Assembly: GCA_023935145.1 (NCBI GenBank)
Contig: CM043698.1
Coordinates: 64,250,001-64,314,000, forward strand
Source of the DNA: Bretschneidera sinensis
Taxonomy: Eukaryota; Streptophyta; Magnoliopsida; Brassicales; Akaniaceae
DNA length: 64,000 bases
Direction: 5' to 3'
Positions within the stretch are counted from its first letter, which is position 1. Each line of letters opens with the position of its first letter. Below, piece after piece: positions 56,263 through 64,000 of this stretch. A program made the translations under genes and the position numbers. The notes beneath the pieces were generated by a model. The model was not told where the DNA came from, ran no database searches, and saw only the letters and a program-made list of their open reading frames with translations.

Positions 56263-59200
56263 GTAAGGAAACTTAACAGTCAAGTAAACTTAGTGCAAAT
56301 GATAAGACTTCCCAAGAATAACAAATAGAGGAAAATATTCCTAAAAAAGGAAATGCTGAAGGAGACTGATAATAATCGCTTTCTTCCAGCAAATCAAAGA
56401 CAAAGCTCATGCATTTCAAACAGATGAATTCATCAATTAATTAAAGCACTGGAAAAAGAAATTGAACTTAGAATCTAACATGACTAATAAATATCATGGG
56501 AAAAAAGCACATCATATATCAATCTGATTGCCAATAAGCTAAAAGAGACTTTTTTTGCTTCTTATATTCTGTTAATTATGACTTTAAAACAAAAACAGCA
56601 ATACGCATAAGATTGAAATTGAAGCCCTTATTTCCCTTTCTTTAACCTTTATTTATAAGCAACCAAAAACATGTTAAAAGCCTATAATCCATCCCTGGAA
56701 AACTACTTAATGGTATCAACGGAGAAACAAAATCCCTAATTAACATCAGAGCATCTTACAAATAATAAGAAAAGAATGAAATATGCCGTTTGACTCAAAA
56801 AAGGAATAAAATAATATCACTTCAAACACAACAACATAAAGAGCATCCAAGTCCCATAAACATACATTTCAAAAAAAAAGTCCCATAAACATAGGGATTC
56901 CAGCTATACATTATAATTGTTAATCAAACCAGATGGGAAAAATAAAAATGAAAAAAAAATCAGAGAACATGTTATATATTTCTTTCAATTCCCTTTGTTT
57001 TATCAGTAGCCAAACAAAGCTTAACCCTAATTTTATGAAAATCATAGAGAATAACATTACCAGATTGATGTTGACTAATGAACTGGAGCTCCGGTGAGCC
57101 CAAAAGAGTGAAACAGCTGAGAGATTTTGAATTCAAAATCAAAATCAAAAACTTAAGTGAGCTGAGAGGGAGGGATAGAAATCAGGTAGTATGGACAGAA
57201 ATGAGAAGGAAACAAGTTAGAAGCCTAAAACCAAACCATGCCATTTGGGAATAATAAAATGTTACCTCTAAAACCGAATAAGAGTGCTGTATTGCTGCCA
57301 GATTTCGAAAATTTGGCAGGAGCTGCAGCCATCAAAAGAGCGGGTTATTTCTACCTGCGCCTTCAAGCTGCTGCAACAAATGGAAATTGGCAGCAGCAGC
57401 TTAGGTGCTGCAAAGCTACCTGCTGCTAAAAAGCCTTTCCTGTTGTAGTGTCAACAGATAAAATTTCTTTTTTCAATTTTTTAGAGAAAGCCAAAAAACA
57501 GACAAGTTAATTCATTTCTTTTATATCATTTAGTATTTTTCCTCTCCTGATACCTGTTCCAACATAGTTCAGAAATCGTCTTGCTTAATTTTGGAACAAC
57601 ATAAAAAATTACACTAAAAAGTCATTCATACAATAGATTTTCTTTGCTGAACAGAAGCTAAGAGAACTATTTACATAAGCAATTTGGGAACATGTACAGG
57701 AGTGTCTTTTTTATTTAGTATTTTTCCTCTTCTGATACATGTACAGAAGTGTATGTACCTAATCCAACAGTTCAGAAATCATCTTGCTTAATTTTGGAAC
57801 AAATATACAAAAATTACACTAAAACATATAATAGATTTTCTTTGCTTAACAGAAGCTAAGAGTACTATTTATATAAGCAATTCAAGAAACAGAAGTTTAT
57901 TCTAATGGGTTGAGATTCGTTATCTTCTTCTATTTTGGTTTGAACTCCATTGACTCACAGATTGACGGTAATCATGTCAAAAGCATAATCTTATTTATTT
58001 CATTGAGATGCAACAAGTAATGACCTTGTTTCATAACTAAAATAAAAATAAAAAAGAGGTCCCGGAAAGCAAAAGTCAAAGGTTGTGAATAAATAATACG
58101 AGAGTGTTATGTACATATCTGATCCGAAGAACAAACAGCTGTGATGATACAAGAACACAAGTAGACTAATGTATGATAAGATGTGTTTATTGAGTCGGGC
58201 TAAACTGAAATAACACCCAGACACCCCCCATAAGAAGACATACTCATGCTAACTTTAACCAAACACTGAATTAAGGTCAAGATGTCCATAAATTTCAAGG
58301 AGAAAAAACTCTAGCAAGATAAAGACATTGCATCCATATATGTTGCTTATGGCTTGAGCTACATTGGTTATAAAACTGAGTAAAGATAAGAATACTGAGC
58401 AAGCCATAATGGATGCTGACATTTATCGGCGATGCAGGCATTACCAACATATACCCAAGTAAAACCCCAAACAGTTGAAGGTAAATTTGACAAAATATTT
58501 CAAAAATCTCACAAAAATAGTAAGTTATTAAATAGAACATATCAACAGATAACCAAGTAAGACCTGAAACAGGTGAAGGTATGTGTGAAATAACTTTATC
58601 ATCTAAACATGAACTCATATGGTAGGAAAATTTCTTTTCATTAGTTGACAACAACATGAGACATGCTAATCATTACAACAGAACCAAAACAATAATAGAA
58701 AGTCATAAATGCTATCAAGTTTGAGACTACAAGATAGCAAGAACGCCGCCAAGTGCCTACAAGGGGAGAAAATTACAGAAAAGCTACTTTCTTGAAGAGA
58801 AGACTTAGAATATAGCACAAATTGGAGAAAGTAATCAACATAGGATGCAAATAAGCCTCATCTTATATCAGTGAAACATTATATTTGCAAGTGCAAAAAA
58901 TTTCCCATCATAAAATCCTGTCAGGACAGAGTTGAGTTGAACTTTTAAGGTGATAAAGTTCTCAAATACATAAGAATAGACCATGTAATTCTTATGATCA
59001 GAATACATAAGTTGGCCAAAGCAGAAAGTGGCTGACTGGCTGTTCAAGTTCCCACAATGCAAAGTTTAAAGAAATAGTATAATTAGAGAAAACGCCTAAA
59101 TGCTTCCAAGGCAGAGCCATATGAATATGGTAAATCCATAAGGAAGCATGTGGAAACCGCATAGAATGAGAATTCTTGATGAAAATGAGAGAAAAAAATT

Positions 59201-59603
59201 ACAACTAAAAGAAAATTTTACATGGTTTAGATAGCCATCTATATCAAAATTTTGTAAATTCAAGGTTCATCGAGAAGCAAATGGAGCCAAATCATTTACA
59301 TGTAGATTTTGTATGCCCCTTTGAAGAACGTAGACACTATATTAGAATTAACACTACTGCATTCAACATAAAAGCTACAAAGCATCAAAGTACAAGAAGC
59401 AGGGGCTTCAAGAATTTTATGCTATTTAAGATACTTGATACAAAGAAATATGAGACATTATGACTTTCAAAATGACATGACACATAACTTATCCAAGTAA
59501 ATTAGGAATAAAAAATGGAAAGAAGTGATAACAACGATAATTGCCTAGTTAATGTATCCAAGTGACCTCTAAAATTAAGAGTCCCTAACAGACATAGAAT
59601 CAG
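56263..59603. other. intergenic sequence downstream of the KCS gene
   Basis: No exon was found. About 57530-57716 and 57717-57890 are diverged tandem copies of a unit of about 180 bp (CAGAAATCGTCTTGCTTAAT in the first, CAGAAATCATCTTGCTTAAT in the second). The 3' UTR of the KCS gene must lie just below 59604. Open frames of 60 to 120 codons here have no recognised domain. Confidence 0.4.
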
Positions 59604-61127
59604 TTACATGACAGTCTGCACTGGATACCTGTGAATGCAATCTTCCCATGGGCTATTAGGAGAAGGCTTGACATTGCAAAGAGCCTCCCAGACTGCACTG
59701 TTACACTTGAAACCACTTCCAAAAGCAATCTGCCAAACACGGTTACCCTTTCGCATCCTCCCCTTCCCCTCTGTGTAAGCCAGTTCATACCAAATAGAGC
59801 TCGATGAAGTGTTCCCAAAACGATGCAGAGTCATCCGAGATGCCTCAACATGTACTGGCAAAAGCTGCAAGTTCTTCTCAAGCTCATCAATCACGGCCCT
59901 GCCGCCGGCATGAATGCAGAAATGATTGAAAGCAAGCTTGAAATCCGGGATATAAGGCTTAATCTTGGAATTGAACAACTTCTTGGTAACTAAAGTCATA
60001 AAGAAAAGAAGTTGTTCACTTACTGGAAGAACAAGAGGACCTAAAGTTGTGATGTTAGTCTTAAGTGCCCCGCCTGCAATTGCCATCAAATCCTTGGACA
60101 AGGAAACACCAGTTTTCCCAACATCATCCTGCTCCTGATAAACACACCTAAAGGCTTTATCATCAGCCCCGCGATGGGTCCTCACGACATGAACAAGCTT
60201 ATACTTGGCCCGCCTCCTATCCGCAGATTTGTTAGACAACAAAACCGCAGCACCCCCAACTCTAAACAAGCAATTGGGTATCAACATGGATTTCTTGTTA
60301 CCAAAGTACCAATTCTGCGTAATGTTCTCAGTACTAACAACAACCGCATAAGTATTCCTATGAACTTGCAACATATCCTTAGCAAGATCAATAGCTATCA
60401 CACCAGCACTACAGCCCATACCCCCAAGATTAAAACTCCTAATGTTACCCCTCAATTTATACTTGTTAACGATCATAGCAGATAGAGATGGTGTTGGATT
60501 AAACAAGCTACAATTCACAACAAGAATACCAATATCTTTAGGCTTAACATTAGTATTAGCAAAGAGATTATCCAATGCACCAAACATCACCTGCTCCGCC
60601 TCCTCTCTCGCAGCCGACATTGACGGCCTTGGCGGGATATAATGCATAGCCTCAGGCGCGTAAGTCTCCTCTCCAAGACCTGAACGCTCCAATATCTTCC
60701 GTTGAAACTGGAGAGACGATTCATCGAAATCTCCAGTGAGCCTTGAGTGCTCCATGAACTGATCGTACTTGACTTGTAAATGTGATGGAGGACGATAACA
60801 AGAGTAGTCCACCAAGTAAACGGATCTGGGCCGGGTCATGATGTATGCGGTGGATCCGAAAACGAGAAAAACAGAGCAGGTTATAACACAGACCAGATTG
60901 TATTGGAGGTGGAGCCAGAGTTGGTGAATGTCATCTGGGTTCATCTTCGATGCCTCAATGACAGTGACCACCATTAGTGGGATCAAGCAAAGGGTCAAGA
61001 GATGCGTCATCAAGTAGTGGTAACCCAACTTGACATACTTCAAGTTCACACTCTGCAAGAAATCTGGCAGCCTCCTGGGCTGTTGCTGGATCTGGACTCC
61101 TCCTCCATTACTGGGTCCTGTGCTCAT
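59604..61127 (-). CDS. 3-ketoacyl-CoA synthase, KCS4-like
   Basis: This intact single-exon gene encodes 507 residues, the normal length. It condenses malonyl-CoA with long-chain acyl-CoA, the first and chain-length-setting step of very-long-chain fatty acid elongation at the ER, feeding waxes, sphingolipids and suberin. Two membrane segments lie near residues 39-58 and 75-95. The FAE1/CUT1-type domain follows. The catalytic triad is present: Cys239 in GGMGCSAG, His406 in HFCIHAGGR and Asn439 in RFGNTSSSS. Near the N-terminus [20 protein letters not shown] and later [10 protein letters not shown] and [19 protein letters not shown] are closest, from memory, to Arabidopsis KCS4 rather than KCS11. 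The start Met is followed by a variable Gly/Gln-rich leader, as usual. No lesion was found. Confidence 0.95.
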   Translation of the reverse strand: MSTGPSNGGGVQIQQQPRRLPDFLQSVNLKYVKLGYHYLMTHLLTLCLIPLMVVTVIEASKMNPDDIHQLWLHLQYNLVCVITCSVFLVFGSTAYIMTRPRSVYLVDYSCYRPPSHLQVKYDQFMEHSRLTGDFDESSLQFQRKILERSGLGEETYAPEAMHYIPPRPSMSAAREEAEQVMFGALDNLFANTNVKPKDIGILVVNCSLFNPTPSLSAMIVNKYKLRGNIRSFNLGGMGCSAGVIAIDLAKDMLQVHRNTYAVVVSTENITQNWYFGNKKSMLIPNCLFRVGGAAVLLSNKSADRRRAKYKLVHVVRTHRGADDKAFRCVYQEQDDVGKTGVSLSKDLMAIAGGALKTNITTLGPLVLPVSEQLLFFMTLVTKKLFNSKIKPYIPDFKLAFNHFCIHAGGRAVIDELEKNLQLLPVHVEASRMTLHRFGNTSSSSIWYELAYTEGKGRMRKGNRVWQIAFGSGFKCNSAVWEALCNVKPSPNSPWEDCIHRYPVQTVM

Positions 61128-61526
61128 GGTGGGTGGTTTTGACTATCGGGTTATCTAGTGAAGAAAACAGTGATTTGAAGTGGGTTTTTTACGATGATAA
61201 ACAAGGAGAGGAGAGTTGGGGTATATATTGCGAATAGGAGATTAAATTACGTGGATTAGACAGGATCTAAGATTATTAAGAAATCGAAAAACGAGAGAGA
61301 TAGAGATGATGGAGTTCTGGGTTTGGTGGATTTAGAGAAGGTTGATACAACTAAAACAACGACCAGTTTCCATTGAAGAACACGATTGATTTCTGTAGAA
61401 AGAGAGATGGAAATTCTTTCTTGACTGAGTGAAATCTGTTGATCTGTTATTGCTCTGTTTCTCCTCCCTCTCTCTTTTGTGTGTTGAATTGGGTTCTTGA
61501 TTGTTGAACGGAGAAAGGGAGAGCAG

Positions 61527-61533
61527 TTATATA
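61527..61533 (-). promoter_or_regulatory. TATA-like box of the KCS gene
   Basis: On the - strand TATATAA, in the context CCTTATATAACTGC, lies 400 bases upstream of the ATG. The leader between is rich in A/G and C/T tracts. A 5' UTR of about 370 bases, or a leader intron, would follow. Confidence 0.5.
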
Positions 61534-61541
61534 AGGATTCT

Positions 61542-62806
61542 AGAAATGAAATTCCTTAGAAATCAAAAGTGATAAATAAAATTTTTCCATTTTTTTTTTG
61601 GTAGAGTCAATGTTAAGGAGCGCTATGGCCAAACAAAATATAAATAAAAGTTAAGGAGCGGAAATTTCAAAGCCATTTCCTTGTTCTACCAAAAAAAATC
61701 GTTTCCTTGAGAGTGGTACAGTAACTTTGTTATGTAGCCACTAGTTGCACAAATGTGAGAGTTACTTTTTTATTTGCTCGAGTGAAAGTACTTATTAAAG
61801 AAGACGATGTTTATTTAATTGCAAAGGAAAATTATTAATAAAAAAATATGGACAAAAGAATTTTATATGGAACAAATCATGAAGAGAAATGTCAGCGACA
61901 AACACGTGGGATTTTATCCGAACACATCCTTCACTTTTTAGAGTAATTATTGTTGGCATAGGTGAAAAACACGTTTTCGCATAGTAAAAATTTGATTTAT
62001 AATTTTAAATTTTTTTATTATAATATTTATACATATTTAATAAATAAAATTTTAAAAAATTATCAATTAAATTTTCATATCTATATAAAAAAAAATTTAC
62101 ACTTGATACAAATAAAATTTTTTCCATCTTTAAAGTTAATCTCAACATTTTTTTTTTCTTTTCTCACCATGCACTCTAATTTGCATCTAATAACATTGTA
62201 ACACCCACTGCTTGCCTTGGGTTTTTTTTAAGTAAATTATAAAATCATTTTCATGTTTTTTAATTATAATTATAAGTCAATCCGATAGTTTGTAACCAAA
62301 GGTAGATTTATAGCAGGGACAATGAGATCAATTGTCTCCACTTGATTTTTTTAAAAAAAAATAAAAATAACATAAAAGTTTTTAAAATTGCGATGTAACC
62401 TTAATTCAGAAAAATTAATTGCTTCCAAACTAAATAATGTATTTTAAAATATGTATATATATTTACATATACATTATATATATTAGCATCTTAACACGTG
62501 TTATGCATTTATTGATATATTCTTTTATGTGATAAAACAATAAACAATTCAGTTAGAATCATTAAAAATAAATAAAAACAATTGAAAATATAAATAAAAA
62601 TATAAAAAAATAATTAAAATCAATATTAATCGAAGATAAAGAGAATAAAAAAATTAAATCTGAATGAGATAAAAAAATTTTACTTTATTAATAAAATAGA
62701 TATAAATATATATTTAAAAACAAAATTTAAAATAATGCTTATCCGATGTCTCTAAAAAATTTGACAAAGGAAATATATTTTTTTCTTTTTTTAGCGGATG
62801 TGAGGA
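61542..62806. other. AT-rich sequence upstream of the KCS gene
   Basis: Very A/T-rich with no exon. At 62480-62530 it carries a sequence related to the MITE arm at 54501 (TTAGCATCTTAACACGTGTT). Confidence 0.45.
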
Positions 62807-62894
62807 GGACTTTTGGGTTTGATGTTGCAGTTTCGATGCGTTAAAGATAAGGACTTTTGGGTTTGATATTGCAGCTTCGATGCATTAAAGATAA
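62807..62894. repeat. 44-bp tandem duplication
   Basis: Two adjacent copies (62807-62850 and 62851-62894) start GGACTTTTGGGTTTGAT and end GTTAAAGATAA or ATTAAAGATAA, with three differences. There is no coding evidence. Confidence 0.85.
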
Positions 62895-64000
62895 CACTTT
62901 GATTATTTGAATTTCCTGATTTAGATAATTGAAGAAAAGAGAGGGAAAAGAATTTTGATTTGGGGCCAATCAATGCATGAATTATGAAACCAACCAACTC
63001 TCATACATATCTTGATTCCATTGAATCAATTCAGATCTTCATCCCTTTCAAAAATTCAGATCATCATCATTATCATCGTTACGGCCAGCTTTTACTTTTG
63101 ACTTTCAAAGTCAAATGATCACTACCCATATATCTTTTGCTCAATAATGCCCTTTTAAAAAAAAAATTCAATTGTTTATATGCTCGTTTTTGGCATACGT
63201 ATTCAACAAACAAAACATTTCTTCTACGTCGTTTCTCTTTCTTTTTTTCTTTTTCAATTGTTTATATGCTCGTTTTAGGCATACTCCTAGTATTTTATGC
63301 GGAAAAGATTTTATAACTATTAAAATAAACAGTTGGTAAGTGATCTAATAATTTTGTGATATATCGCAAATTTAACTTAATAATTTTTAAAATTAATTTT
63401 TTGAAGCTCGCATTTCTGATTTGTTAAAAATATTTGGATTCAAACCCTTTCATTACGTTAAAGAGACAAATCTATTTCAATAATTTAGTATAAACTAATA
63501 CTTGTATTTAATTTGCGTTTAAAAACACTCACATAATATTGACAGAAACGTCATCCATTCGCTACAAAAGTTTTTTTTTCATCATCCAATCAATACTAAA
63601 AACGTCACTCACTCTTTGTCTTATTTAATACACTCGATAAAATAAATGTTTTAGCAAATATTTTACTAATTGTAAAGTCATAGAATTATATATATTTCAT
63701 GCTTTCATGATAATGTTGGCTTAATTACCTCATTAACCTATGATTTCCATGTGAGTAAGATGGACAAATTCATAGGAGAACTAAGAAGTACTATTTTGAA
63801 TTATATAATGATAAAACCTTTTAATTTGTTTATTGAGTTCAATGCAAATATTACACATTCACATAACAAATTTTATGCTATGTGAATTAATTTCATATTC
63901 AAATTAATACAATTTTATCATTTAAAAAATAGTTAATTAAGATATATTTTATACATAATAAAATAACATATACATTACCTACAAAAGAAAAAAAGAACAA
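62895..64000. other. gene-free AT-rich sequence to the window end
   Basis: Nothing recognisable. The phrase TTTTTCAATTGTTTATATGCTCGTTTT recurs in part near 63170 and 63253, a short direct repeat. Confidence 0.4.

Noticed and set aside
57238..57429. 63-codon frame near the 3' side of the KCS gene
   Set aside because: It has no similarity that I can recognise and no clear gene structure; its Cys/Gln-rich end comes from GCAGCAGC-type repeats.
58295..58657. 120-codon frame on the - strand downstream of KCS
   Set aside because: It has no recognisable domain, and its composition matches AT-rich intergenic sequence.
60174..60642. + strand frames inside the KCS gene
   Set aside because: They are shadows of the intact KCS frame on the - strand.
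59604..61127. A wax-biosynthesis gene cluster formed by KCS and CER3
   Set aside because: The CER3-like part is a dead fragment about 30 kb away with transposons between them. Two related families in one window is weak evidence.

Overview
This is nuclear DNA from a flowering plant, most likely a eudicot. It is AT-rich, has spliced genes with GT-AG introns, and carries plant LINE, Copia (including Sirevirus-type) and Ty3/Gypsy Tat-lineage elements plus foldback MITEs. Only two genes look intact: a RADIALIS-like small MYB gene (48601-50189, + strand, two exons) and a KCS4-like 3-ketoacyl-CoA synthase (59604-61127, - strand, single exon). Two further host genes are relics: an alpha/beta-hydrolase pseudogene (about 50593-53290, -) and a CER3/WAX2-like fragment (28825-29077, +).

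Layout. 1-3688 is AT-rich intergenic DNA with a small MITE. 3709-8860 is a LINE bounded by a perfect 20-bp target duplication. 8881-15953 is gene-poor. 15959-27631 is a nested pair: a short non-autonomous Copia-type element (TSD gtttt) whose 5' LTR was split by a 10.15-kb Sirevirus-like Copia element (16278-26430, TSD attgg). 28072-28312 is a foldback MITE, followed by the CER3-like fragment. An intron of that fragment appears to hold a 12-kb Gypsy element (29146-41215, TSD ataac, coding on the - strand). 43196-47942 is a third Copia element (TSD gttct, coding on the - strand). Then come the RADIALIS-like gene, the hydrolase pseudogene, MITE-rich intergenic DNA, the KCS gene and AT-rich sequence to the end.

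The Gypsy element is the most unusual object. It has a second RNase H-like domain, a degenerate spliced antisense gene with its own TATA-like box on the + strand, a second short antisense unit near the 3' LTR, and about 1.7 kb of 48-bp tandem repeats that can each form a hairpin. A 1.2-kb solo LTR interrupts the antisense gene; removing it restores that gene's reading frame. These traits match what is known of Tat/Retand/Ogre-type elements.

The KCS and CER3 families both act in very-long-chain fatty acid and cuticular wax synthesis, but here one is intact and the other is a dead fragment, so no functional cluster is claimed. All element coding regions contain stops or frameshifts. No convincing tRNA, rRNA or other RNA gene was found by eye. 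Coordinates of degenerate domains are approximate.
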